From an uncultured Clostridia bacterium (GTDB taxonomy: Bacteria; Bacillota; Clostridia; Oscillospirales; Ruminococcaceae): a DNA stretch of 64,000 nt. Positions 24,316-32,327 of the stretch are shown here, piece after piece (position 1 is the stretch's first letter; every line of letters begins with the position of its first letter). The DNA lies in the NCBI GenBank assembly GCA_947510165.1, contig CANNSB010000006.1, positions 1 to 64,000 on the forward strand. Direction: 5' to 3'. A program made the position numbers and the translations under genes. The notes beneath the pieces were generated by a model. That model searched no databases, was not told where the DNA came from, and saw only the letters and a list, made by a program, of their open reading frames with translations.

Positions 24316-26649
24316 ATGGATATAGATATAAAAAAGAAAAGTCAAATAATTATGCCAATTTTATGTTTAAAAGGTGTAGTTATGTTTCCGCAAATGATTT
24401 TGCATTTTGACATTGGAAGAGAAGATTCCATATCGGCAATAGAAGCAGGTATGATTATGAATAGAACATTATTTGTAATAGCACAGAGAGATATAGATAT
24501 AGATGTTAAAAATATTAAAGAGTTATATAGTGTGGGAACGGTAATTAGAATTAAACATATTTTTAAAAATGCAGATGGAAGTGTCAGGATACTTGCAGAG
24601 GGGATATTTAGAGCAACATTAGACGAAATATATTCATATAAGCCCCATATAGAAGCAGGAATATCAAAGATATTAGAAACAGAAATTAATACTGATATTT
24701 CTGATTTAGAAAACTTAGTTAGATTACTTCAAAAAACTTTTAAAAAATATGTGGATGTTTTTCCAAAAATACCAAAAAATATTATAAAAACTATTTCGAA
24801 TAAGACAATGTTAAAAGATATTTTCAATATAATTTTACAAAATGTAAATATAGGATATACTATAAAGCAAAAAATATTAGAAGAAAAAAATACTATAAAT
24901 CAAATCCAGATTTTAATAAAAGAGATTACAAATGAAATTGATATGATAAAGTACGAAAAAAAAATATATGATAAAGTAAAAACAAAGTTAGATACATCTC
25001 AAAAAAATTATTTTTTAAGAGAACAAATAAAGGTTATGTCAGATGAATTGATGGAATCTGAAGGATATACAGAAGAAGTTCATACTATTGAACAAGGGAT
25101 AAAAAGCATAAAAAAAATATCAAAAGAAAGTAAAGAAAAGCTTTTAAAAGAATGCAAAAAATTAGCTAAGTCTAATCAGGGTTCTCATGAGGCAAATATA
25201 ATAAGAAGTTATCTAGAAACTTGTTTAGAATTACCATGGGATAAAAAAACCAGATGGAATATAGATATAAATAAATCAAAAGGTGTATTAGAAGAGTCTC
25301 ATTATGGTCTAAAAAAAGTTAAAGAAAGAATGATGGAATTTTTAGCAGTAAGAAAGTTGGCACCAGATATAAAAGGGCAAATTATATGTTTAGTGGGGCC
25401 ACCTGGGGTTGGAAAAACATCTATAGCAAAAGCTTTGGCAAAATCTATGGATAGAAAATGGAGCAGGGTTTCTTTAGGTGGAATAAGAGATGAGTCTGAT
25501 ATACGAGGGCATAGAAAGACATATGTAGGTGCTATGCCAGGTAGAATTATAAATGCAATGATTCAAGCAAAAGTTAATAATCCAGTTTTAATATTAGATG
25601 AGATAGATAAAATGGGATCTGACTTTAAAGGAGATCCTTCATCTGCAATGTTGGAAGTTTTAGATTCGGAGCAGAATACGGAATTTAGAGACCATTATAT
25701 AGAAGTTGGATTTGATATAAGCAATGCGATATTTATAGCTACAGCAAATAATTTATCTGATGTTCCGGCTGCATTAAGGGATAGAATGGAAGTTATAGAG
25801 CTTTCTAGTTATACCAGAGATGAAAAATTTAATATTTCTAAAAATCACCTAATAGATAAGCAGATAAAAAGACATGGTCTTAAAAATAGTATGATAAAAA
25901 TAGAGGATAATTGTATATATAGCCTTATAGATTATTATACACGAGAATCAGGGGTTAGGAATCTTGAAAGAGAAATTGCTGCTATATGTAGAAAAGTTGC
26001 AAACAAGATAGTTATGAAGGAAGAAGAAAGTCTAATTATAAATGAAATAAATATAGAGTCATATCTAGGAAATAAAAAATATTTAATAGATGAAATGTCT
26101 ACAAAAGATGAAATTGGAGTTTGTAATGGATTGGCATGGACATCAGTAGGTGGAGATACACTTAAGATAGAAGTTATAGTTGTTAAAGGAAAAGGAATTT
26201 TAGAAATCACGGGTAATTTAGGTGATGTTATGAAAGAGTCAACTAAAACTGCTGTAAGTTATGTTCGTAGTGTAGCCGACAAATATAATATAGAAGAAGA
26301 TTTTTATAAAACCAAAGATATACATATACATTTTCCAGCAGGAGCAACACCAAAGGATGGTCCTTCTGCCGGAATAACCATAACTACAGGGATTATTTCT
26401 GCATTAACGGAAAGAAGTGTGAAAAAAGATATAGCTATGACAGGAGAAGTTTCTCTTAGAGGAATGGTTTTACCTATAGGAGGATTAAAAGAAAAATCCA
26501 TGGCTGCACATAGGTTAGGTATAAAAAAAGTTATTATCCCTAAATTAAATTTAAGAGATCTAGATGAAATAGATAGTATAATTAAAGATGAAATAGATTT
26601 TATAGCAGTAGAAAATGTAGAAGAAGTTTTAGAGATTGCTCTAAATTAA
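24316..26649 (+). CDS. lon: ATP-dependent protease Lon
   Basis: 777 residues, LonA type. The N-terminal substrate domain is about 1-210, followed by a coiled coil, then AAA+ with Walker A GPPGVGKTSIAKA and Walker B VLILDEIDKM. The C-terminal protease domain has catalytic Ser in PKDGPSAGIT and Lys in GLKEKSMAAHR. ATG 24316 has AGGAGA in front; an ATG at 24301 lies before that site. It degrades misfolded and regulatory proteins in the cytosol. First gene of a run lon-engB-lysA-methyltransferase-hslO. Confidence 0.98.
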   Translation: MDIDIKKKSQIIMPILCLKGVVMFPQMILHFDIGREDSISAIEAGMIMNRTLFVIAQRDIDIDVKNIKELYSVGTVIRIKHIFKNADGSVRILAEGIFRATLDEIYSYKPHIEAGISKILETEINTDISDLENLVRLLQKTFKKYVDVFPKIPKNIIKTISNKTMLKDIFNIILQNVNIGYTIKQKILEEKNTINQIQILIKEITNEIDMIKYEKKIYDKVKTKLDTSQKNYFLREQIKVMSDELMESEGYTEEVHTIEQGIKSIKKISKESKEKLLKECKKLAKSNQGSHEANIIRSYLETCLELPWDKKTRWNIDINKSKGVLEESHYGLKKVKERMMEFLAVRKLAPDIKGQIICLVGPPGVGKTSIAKALAKSMDRKWSRVSLGGIRDESDIRGHRKTYVGAMPGRIINAMIQAKVNNPVLILDEIDKMGSDFKGDPSSAMLEVLDSEQNTEFRDHYIEVGFDISNAIFIATANNLSDVPAALRDRMEVIELSSYTRDEKFNISKNHLIDKQIKRHGLKNSMIKIEDNCIYSLIDYYTRESGVRNLEREIAAICRKVANKIVMKEEESLIINEINIESYLGNKKYLIDEMSTKDEIGVCNGLAWTSVGGDTLKIEVIVVKGKGILEITGNLGDVMKESTKTAVSYVRSVADKYNIEEDFYKTKDIHIHFPAGATPKDGPSAGITITTGIISALTERSVKKDIAMTGEVSLRGMVLPIGGLKEKSMAAHRLGIKKVIIPKLNLRDLDEIDSIIKDEIDFIAVENVEEVLEIALN

Positions 26650-26666
26650 AATTAGGAGAAATATTT

Positions 26667-27254
26667 TTGAATTTTAATAAAGCAGAATTTTTCACATCAT
26701 ACGGAAGGTTAGACCAATTTGAAGAATCTACTATTCCAGAGGTTGTTTTTTCTGGACGATCTAATGTAGGTAAATCATCATTTATAAATAAATTAGTTAA
26801 TAGAAAGTCTTTAGCAAGGACAAGTGGGACACCTGGAAAAACTGCTACCATTAATTTTTTTCATGTGGATGGTATATATTTTGTGGATCTTCCAGGATAT
26901 GGATATGCTAAAGTTTCAAAACAGGAAAAAAAGAAATGGTCAGCACTTATAGGTGGATATTTAGATATGGATAGAGATATTCGACTTGTTATACAATTGA
27001 TAGATATCCGACATAACCCAACTCAAAATGATTTGGATATGATAAATTTTTATATAGATTTTGAAATTCCTTTTATAATAGCTCTAACCAAGGTTGATAA
27101 ATTAAAAAAAACAAAAAGAGAATTAAGAATAAAGACTTTAAAAGAGCAGATTATAGAGTATGGAGATATAGAGATTGTTCCCTTTTCATCTGAAACTGGA
27201 GAAGGTGTGGATGAAATTCATAATATTATTAAATCTATATGTTTATCAGAATAG
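26667..27254 (+). CDS. engB: Ribosome biogenesis GTP-binding protein EngB/YsxC
   Basis: 195 residues with a TTG start after AGGAGAAA. GTPase motifs: G1 GRSNVGKSSF, G2 TPGKTATINFF, G3 DLPGYGYAKV, G4 LTKVDK and G5 PFSSETGEG. It is needed for 50S assembly. The lon-ysxC order is conserved in Firmicutes. Starts 17 bp after lon; its end lies just before the lysA ribosome binding site. Confidence 0.97.
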   Translation: MNFNKAEFFTSYGRLDQFEESTIPEVVFSGRSNVGKSSFINKLVNRKSLARTSGTPGKTATINFFHVDGIYFVDLPGYGYAKVSKQEKKKWSALIGGYLDMDRDIRLVIQLIDIRHNPTQNDLDMINFYIDFEIPFIIALTKVDKLKKTKRELRIKTLKEQIIEYGDIEIVPFSSETGEGVDEIHNIIKSICLSE

Positions 27255-27268
27255 TGAGGAATATAGAT

Positions 27269-28543
27269 ATGAAAAAAAATGGAATATTAAAAATTGATAA
27301 TGTTAGCTCGGAATATATAGTAGAAAAATATGGAACTCCTGTTATCGTTATGGAAGAGAATAAGATTAGAAAAAATTGCCAATTATATAAAAATTCTATA
27401 GATGAATTTTATGAGGGAAAAGGAATGGTTTATTACGCAAGTAAGGCTTTTTCTTGTAAAGAGATATATAGAATTATTATGGATGAAGGTTTAGGGATAG
27501 ATATAGTATCTAAAGGAGAGCTCTATACAGCTTTGTCTGTAGGATTTCCTGTTGAAAATATTATATTTCATGGTAATAATAAATCTGAAGAAGAGCTTAG
27601 ATATGCAATAGAAAATAATATTGGAAGAATTGTGATAGATAATGTTGAAGAAATTTCTATAATATCTGATTTAGCAAAAAAATATAGTAAGATTATTAAT
27701 GTTATATTAAGAGTTAAGCCTGGGGTTGATGCACATACTCATGATTTTATAAAAACAGGACAGATAGACTCTAAATTTGGATTTGGTATAGAAAATCAAG
27801 AAGCAATAGAGATAATAAAATGTATATTAAAATATAAAAATATAAAATTTAAGGGTATACACTGTCATATAGGGTCTCAAATATTTTCTATAGATCCATT
27901 TATTCACACTGCGGAAATTATGATGCATTTTATTTTAGATATAAAAAAACAATTTGATATCGATATAGAAGAATTGAATCTAGGTGGTGGATACGGAATA
28001 AAGTATATTAATTCTGATGATCCTCCAGATTATAGAGAGTATATGAAAGAGATTTCTAAAATTATATTTAAAATATCCAAAGATAATGGTATAAAAGTTC
28101 CGTATATTATGATGGAACCGGGAAGGTCGATAGTAGGAGAATCAGGGACAACTTTATATACAGTAGGTGGAGAAAAATGTATAAAAAATATACGAAATTA
28201 TCTTTCTATAGATGGTGGAATGATAGATAATCCTAGATATATACTCTATCAGGCAGAATACGATATGATTATAGGGAATAAATGTGATTTAAAAAAAGAT
28301 AAACTTTATACTATTGCGGGTAAATGTTGTGAAAGTGGAGATATAATAGGTAAGAATATACTTTTGCAAGATGCGGAAAAAGGGGATATACTGGCTGTTT
28401 TTTCTACAGGAGCCTATAATTATTCTATGGCGTCAAATTATAATAGAATTCCAAGACCTTCAGTTATTTCTGTTAAAGATGGAAAAGATAAGCTTATAGT
28501 TAAAAGAGAAAGCTATGATGATATTTTAAAAAATGATATTTAA
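27269..28543 (+). CDS. lysA: Diaminopimelate decarboxylase
   Basis: 424 residues, fold-type III PLP enzyme. PLP lysine in YYASKAF near residue 54; HCHIGSQ near 203; GGGYG for phosphate binding near 242; EPGRS near 287; and CCESGD near 355, whose cysteine acts on the substrate from the other subunit. It converts meso-diaminopimelate to lysine. ATG 27269 follows GTGAGGA; an ATG/ATA region upstream overlaps engB and lacks a site. No lysine riboswitch is seen upstream, fitting co-transcription with lon-engB. Confidence 0.97.
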   Translation: MKKNGILKIDNVSSEYIVEKYGTPVIVMEENKIRKNCQLYKNSIDEFYEGKGMVYYASKAFSCKEIYRIIMDEGLGIDIVSKGELYTALSVGFPVENIIFHGNNKSEEELRYAIENNIGRIVIDNVEEISIISDLAKKYSKIINVILRVKPGVDAHTHDFIKTGQIDSKFGFGIENQEAIEIIKCILKYKNIKFKGIHCHIGSQIFSIDPFIHTAEIMMHFILDIKKQFDIDIEELNLGGGYGIKYINSDDPPDYREYMKEISKIIFKISKDNGIKVPYIMMEPGRSIVGESGTTLYTVGGEKCIKNIRNYLSIDGGMIDNPRYILYQAEYDMIIGNKCDLKKDKLYTIAGKCCESGDIIGKNILLQDAEKGDILAVFSTGAYNYSMASNYNRIPRPSVISVKDGKDKLIVKRESYDDILKNDI

Positions 28544-28560
28544 TTTTTCAGGAGATATAT

Positions 28561-29325
28561 ATGAGTTCTTATAATGACTTTGGACAGGTATATGATGTTT
28601 TAACACAAAATATAGATTATAAAAGTATAGCAATTTTTATAAAGAATATATCTAATAATATGGGTGTCAAAGGAAAGATTTTTTTGGATGTAGGTTGTGG
28701 CACAGGAAGTTTATGTGAAGAGATGTTTAAATTAGAATATGATGTTTTAGGAATAGAACTAAGTGAGAGTATGCTTTCCTGTGCTATGGAAAAAAAATAT
28801 GAAAAAAATTTAAACATATTATATTTAAATCAAGATATGAGATATATGGATATGTATGGAACTATAGATATAATTAGTTGTACTTTAGATACTGTAAATC
28901 ATCTAGAAAATAGTGAAGAAGTTTTAAAATTTTTTAAAAAGGTTGAGCTCTTTCTAGATCCAGAAGGGGTATTTATATTTGATATAAATACAATATATAA
29001 ACATCAAAACATTTTAAAAGATAATATTTTCACCTATGATTTGGATGATGTTTTTTGTGTTTGGCAAAATCAACTTATAAGTCAAGATATAGTTAAAATA
29101 ATTTTAAATATATTCACAAAAAAAGAGAATAATGAGTATTATAGGCTATATGAAGAAATAACTGAAAAAGCATATAGTGAAGAAGAAATAGAAGGTCTAT
29201 TAGATCTATCTGGTTTAAAAGTTGTTAATAAATATGATGGTCATACACTTGATAATGTTCAGAAAAAATCAGAACGTATAACATATGTTATTATGAAAAA
29301 AGGGAGGTTTAAAAATATTGAATAA
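28561..29325 (+). CDS. Class I SAM-dependent methyltransferase
   Basis: 254 residues. SAM-binding motif I is FLDVGCGTGSL near residue 40, with an acidic residue at the end of strand 2 (LGIELSESML) and LNQDMRYMD later. A C-terminal beta region follows. Similar clostridial proteins are annotated only as class I methyltransferases; the substrate cannot be read from sequence. ATG follows CAGGAG 17 bp after lysA, and the end overlaps the hslO start by eight bases. Confidence 0.88.
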   Translation: MSSYNDFGQVYDVLTQNIDYKSIAIFIKNISNNMGVKGKIFLDVGCGTGSLCEEMFKLEYDVLGIELSESMLSCAMEKKYEKNLNILYLNQDMRYMDMYGTIDIISCTLDTVNHLENSEEVLKFFKKVELFLDPEGVFIFDINTIYKHQNILKDNIFTYDLDDVFCVWQNQLISQDIVKIILNIFTKKENNEYYRLYEEITEKAYSEEEIEGLLDLSGLKVVNKYDGHTLDNVQKKSERITYVIMKKGRFKNIE

Positions 29326-30181
29326 TATTGAAAGATATATATCAGAAGATGGATCGGTAGTTCTAACAGTTATTAACTCTAAAGAAATTGTAGAAGAAAT
29401 TAGACGTATACATAGTCCATCAAAAGGAGTTTTAGTTGCATTGGGAAGATTGGCGACTATAACTAGTATGATGGGGTATAATCTAAAAGAGGAAAGGCAT
29501 AATCTTACAGTAAGAATTTCTGGAAACGGAACATCAGGTAGCCTTGTTGCATATGCTAATAGTAGAGGAGAAACAAAGTGTTATGCACAAAATGAAAAAG
29601 CAGGTTATAAAACAGATAAAAACAACAATGTAATTGTTCCTAGCGTAGTTGGGGAAGAGGGAACATTGTCTGTTATGAAGGATATAGGTTTAAAACAGCC
29701 ACATATAGGAAATATTAAGCTTGTTACAGGAGAGATAGCGGAAGATATATCTGCATACTATGTGCTAAGTGAACAGATGGGAACAGCCTGTGGAGTAGGA
29801 GTACATATATCAGAAGAGGGAGAAATATATGCCGGAGGGTATTTAATACATCTTTTACCTCTTGCTCCAGATGATATGGCTGATATTTTAGAAAAAAATA
29901 TTTTAAATATGGGATCTATATGGAAATTATTTAAAGATAAAATAAGTTTAGAAGATATTGGAAAGATGTGTTTAAAAAAATTGAACCCAAATGTTCTAGA
30001 TATGGGAATATCATCATATAAATGTGATTGTAGTAAAGAAAAAATAGATAAATCTCTTATTACAGTAGGAAAAGAAGATTTAATTAAAATTTTAGAAGAA
30101 GAAAAAAAATTGGAAGCAAGTTGCCATTTTTGTAATAAAGTTATAAGATACACACTAGAAGATATAGAAAAGATGTTTTGA
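29318..30181 (+). CDS. hslO: 33 kDa redox-regulated chaperone Hsp33
   Basis: 287 residues with a TTG start after GGGAGG, overlapping the methyltransferase end. The N-terminal substrate domain includes GTLSVMKDIGLKQPH and ISAYYVLSEQMGTACGVGV. The C-terminal redox zinc centre has CDC near 235 and CHFC near 272, the canonical four-cysteine set. Oxidation releases zinc and activates the holdase. Last gene of the lon-to-hslO run. Confidence 0.97.
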   Translation: MNNIERYISEDGSVVLTVINSKEIVEEIRRIHSPSKGVLVALGRLATITSMMGYNLKEERHNLTVRISGNGTSGSLVAYANSRGETKCYAQNEKAGYKTDKNNNVIVPSVVGEEGTLSVMKDIGLKQPHIGNIKLVTGEIAEDISAYYVLSEQMGTACGVGVHISEEGEIYAGGYLIHLLPLAPDDMADILEKNILNMGSIWKLFKDKISLEDIGKMCLKKLNPNVLDMGISSYKCDCSKEKIDKSLITVGKEDLIKILEEEKKLEASCHFCNKVIRYTLEDIEKMF

Positions 30182-30195
30182 TAATTTAAAAAGAC

Positions 30196-30224
30196 TTGAC
30201 ATAATGGTATAATTGAGTTATAAT
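30196..30224 (+). promoter_or_regulatory. tRNA array 1 promoter
   Basis: TTGACA (30196-30201), 17 bp, TATAAT (30219-30224), both consensus. The first tRNA begins 29 bp downstream. Confidence 0.85.
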
Positions 30225-30252
30225 TTACACTGTTATCATATTGATGACTTGT

Positions 30253-30328
30253 GGGAGCATAGCTCAGCTGGGAGAGCACCTGCCTTACAAGCAGGGGGTC
30301 ACAGGTTCGAGCCCTGTTGTTCCCACCA
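30253..30328 (+). tRNA. tRNA-Val (TAC)
   Basis: 76 nt with encoded CCA. Acceptor GGGAGCA pairs with TGTTCCC; the anticodon loop CTTACAA gives TAC. Identical to the copy at 49862-49937. Confidence 0.97.
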
Positions 30329-30331
30329 TTT

Positions 30332-30408
30332 GGCCCGTTAGTTCAGTTGGTTAGAACGCTAGCCTGTCACGCTAGAGGTCGACGGTTCGAGTCCGTTACG
30401 GGTCGCCA
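30332..30408 (+). tRNA. tRNA-Asp (GTC)
   Basis: 77 nt with encoded CCA; acceptor GGCCCGT with ACGGGTC (one G-T); anticodon loop CTGTCAC gives GTC. Confidence 0.97.
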
Positions 30409-30439
30409 TTTTAAAAAAACTATATATAGATATGCCTTT

Positions 30440-30515
30440 GCCTCTGTAGCTCAGTCGGTAGAGCAGGGGACTGAAAATCCCCGTGTCGGCGGTTCGATTC
30501 CGTCCGGAGGCACCA
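30440..30515 (+). tRNA. tRNA-Phe (GAA)
   Basis: 76 nt with encoded CCA; acceptor GCCTCTG with CGGAGGC; anticodon loop CTGAAAA gives GAA. Confidence 0.97.
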
Positions 30516-30572
30516 GAAACCATTTATATATATATTAAAATCAATTCTTTTATTTGAAGATATATAGATAAT

Positions 30573-30646
<74 letters not shown>

Positions 30647-30660
30647 TTTTTTGAAATTTA

Positions 30661-30702
30661 ATAGATGACCGTAGAGATTTTTATAATCTTTACGGTCATC
30701 TA
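30661..30702 (+). terminator. Terminator of tRNA array 1
   Basis: A 19-bp stem with one G-T pair (30661-30679 with 30684-30702) around a short T-rich loop, followed by AT-rich DNA. It sits between tRNA-Cys and ispE. Confidence 0.7.
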
Positions 30703-30720
30703 TATATTTAAAGGATAATT

Positions 30721-31584
30721 ATGAATAATATAAAAATTAAATGTTATGCAAAAATAAATCTTTTTTTAGATATAGTTGGTAAAAGAAATAATGGATATCA
30801 TAATTTAAATATGATATTACAAAGTATAGATTTATTTGATGAACTGGAAATTATAAAGACTGATAAAAATATAATAGAGGTAGAATGTAATATAGATGAT
30901 ATAGATAATAATATAGTGAATAAAGCTGCAGAAAGCTTTTTTAAAGATAGAAATATATCGGATATAGGTATAAAAATTATTTTGAATAAAAAAATTCCAA
31001 TAGAAGCTGGTTTAGGCGGAGGAAGTAGTGATGCTTGTGGCACAATTTGTGGATTAGAAAAAATATATAAAACAGGAATATCTGATATAGATTTAGCAAA
31101 AATATGTTTAGATATAGGGTGTGATGTTCCATTTTTTATAAGAGGAGGAACAGCACAGGTTGAGGGGATAGGAGAAAAAATTAATAAACTTAGAGATATA
31201 GAAGAAGGGTATATACTTGTATATAAAGGTTCTGGAGGGAACAGTACGGGATCTATTTATAATAGGGTTAAACCTAAAGATTTAAAACAAAGCAGGGATA
31301 TATCAAATATAAAAAATGGAATTGATAGAATTGATATTAACGCTATTTCTAAAAATATATATAATAAATTTGAAGAAATATTAAATGATAAATCTAATAA
31401 GAGTATCAAAGATATTATGATTAAAAACGGAGCATTAAATAGTATGATGACAGGAAGTGGATCTGCTGTTATAGGAATTTTTAGTGATAGATATAAAGCA
31501 AATTTATGTAAAAATATTTTAGAAAAATCAGATAATTTTGTACAAATTTTCAACCCAGTAAAAAAAGGATATGAAATAATATAA
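30721..31584 (+). CDS. ispE: 4-diphosphocytidyl-2-C-methyl-D-erythritol kinase
   Basis: 287 residues of the GHMP kinase family. It starts with KCYAKINLFLDIVGKRNNGYH; the ATP-binding loop is PIEAGLGGGSSDA near residue 92, and the C-terminal motif MTGSGSAVIG is near 245. IspE phosphorylates CDP-methylerythritol in the non-mevalonate isoprenoid pathway, which also supplies undecaprenyl carriers for wall glycans. ATG after AAAGGA. Followed 63 bp later by spoIIR. Confidence 0.97.
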   Translation: MNNIKIKCYAKINLFLDIVGKRNNGYHNLNMILQSIDLFDELEIIKTDKNIIEVECNIDDIDNNIVNKAAESFFKDRNISDIGIKIILNKKIPIEAGLGGGSSDACGTICGLEKIYKTGISDIDLAKICLDIGCDVPFFIRGGTAQVEGIGEKINKLRDIEEGYILVYKGSGGNSTGSIYNRVKPKDLKQSRDISNIKNGIDRIDINAISKNIYNKFEEILNDKSNKSIKDIMIKNGALNSMMTGSGSAVIGIFSDRYKANLCKNILEKSDNFVQIFNPVKKGYEII

Positions 31585-31588
31585 TTGT

Positions 31589-31617
31589 GTATATATTTTT
31601 TAAAAATTGATCATACT
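31589..31617 (+). promoter_or_regulatory. Candidate forespore (sigma-F/G-like) promoter of spoIIR
   Basis: GTATA (31589-31593) and CATACT (31612-31617) are 18 bp apart, resembling forespore sigma factor sites. spoIIR is sigma-F dependent in Bacillus. The match is partial. Confidence 0.35.
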
Positions 31618-31647
31618 CTATTTATCAATAAATAGGAGATGTTCCAT

Positions 31648-32250
31648 TTGAAAAAGATAGAACTTGCGTTTATATTAGGAATAGTTATATCTATGATTAT
31701 GAGTAGTTATACAGTGTTTGCAGAAGATTGTGAATATATACGAGAAAATATATTAAGATTACATATATTAGCAAATTCTGATAATGAGGAAGATCAAAAG
31801 ATAAAACTTTTAGTTAGAGATAGAATTTTAGAAGAGTCGAAGAGTATATTTATGCTAACAGGAGACAAGGAAGAAGCAAAAGAAAAAATATTAGAAAATA
31901 TAGACTATATAAAAGATATATCAGAAGAAGAAATTTACAATAATGGTTATAATTATAAAGTTAATATAGAGCTTGTAAATATGTATTTTACAACTAGAGA
32001 TTATGGAGAAATTATATTGCCAGCTGGTATGTATGATTCCTTAAGGATCAATATAGGAGAAGGAGAAGGAAAAAATTGGTGGTGTCTAATTTATCCAAAT
32101 ATGTGTATAGGAAGCGTTGGAGTTGAAGAGAAAAGTCCAGAAATTTTTTCAAAAAATCAGGAAGATATTATGGGTAAAGAGAATAAAATAGAGTTTCGTT
32201 TTGCTATAGTAGAAATATTTGAAAGTTTTAAAAACATAATATTTAGATAA
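31648..32250 (+). CDS. spoIIR: Stage II sporulation protein R
   Basis: 200 residues starting at TTG 31648, nine bases after AGGAG; the ATG at 31639 abuts that site. An N-terminal hydrophobic segment (about 5-25, ending VFAED) is a signal or anchor. The family core follows: IRENILRLHILANSDNEEDQKIKL, then YGEIILPAGMYDSLRINIGEGEGKNWWCLIYP in parts, typical of SpoIIR. Made in the forespore, it activates the SpoIIGA protease across the septum so that pro-sigma-E is processed. It shows the organism has a sporulation programme. The stop codon lies in the terminator stem. Confidence 0.96.
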   Translation: MKKIELAFILGIVISMIMSSYTVFAEDCEYIRENILRLHILANSDNEEDQKIKLLVRDRILEESKSIFMLTGDKEEAKEKILENIDYIKDISEEEIYNNGYNYKVNIELVNMYFTTRDYGEIILPAGMYDSLRINIGEGEGKNWWCLIYPNMCIGSVGVEEKSPEIFSKNQEDIMGKENKIEFRFAIVEIFESFKNIIFR

Positions 32251-32289
32251 AGATAAGAGTTTAACAATTTGTTAAACTCTTATCTTTAT
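32247..32289 (+). terminator. Terminator of spoIIR
   Basis: A 19-bp stem (32247-32265 with 32271-32289) with a 5-nt loop. Its left arm includes the spoIIR stop and its right arm overlaps the addB promoter. Confidence 0.8.
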
Positions 32290-32297
32290 AGTATAAT
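32269..32297 (+). promoter_or_regulatory. addBA promoter
   Basis: TTGTTA (32269-32274), 17 bp, TATAAT (32292-32297). The -35 box lies in the loop and right arm of the spoIIR terminator. Confidence 0.5.
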
Positions 32298-32327
32298 ATT
32301 TTAAAAAAGTGATGAGGGGTATAGGAA

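Larger units (their letters stand above)
30253..30515 (+). repeat. 263-bp direct repeat, copy 1 (tRNA Val-Asp-Phe)
   Basis: Identical base for base, by eye, to 49862-50124, including both spacers and the AT-rich stretch between tRNA-Asp and tRNA-Phe. Sequence diverges immediately on either side. Same orientation, 19.6 kb apart. Confidence 0.9.

Noticed and set aside
30317-30538. ORF of 73 codons across tRNA array 1, and its twin at 49926-50150
   Set aside because: Both run through tRNA genes; the shared sequence reflects the tRNA repeat, not a protein.
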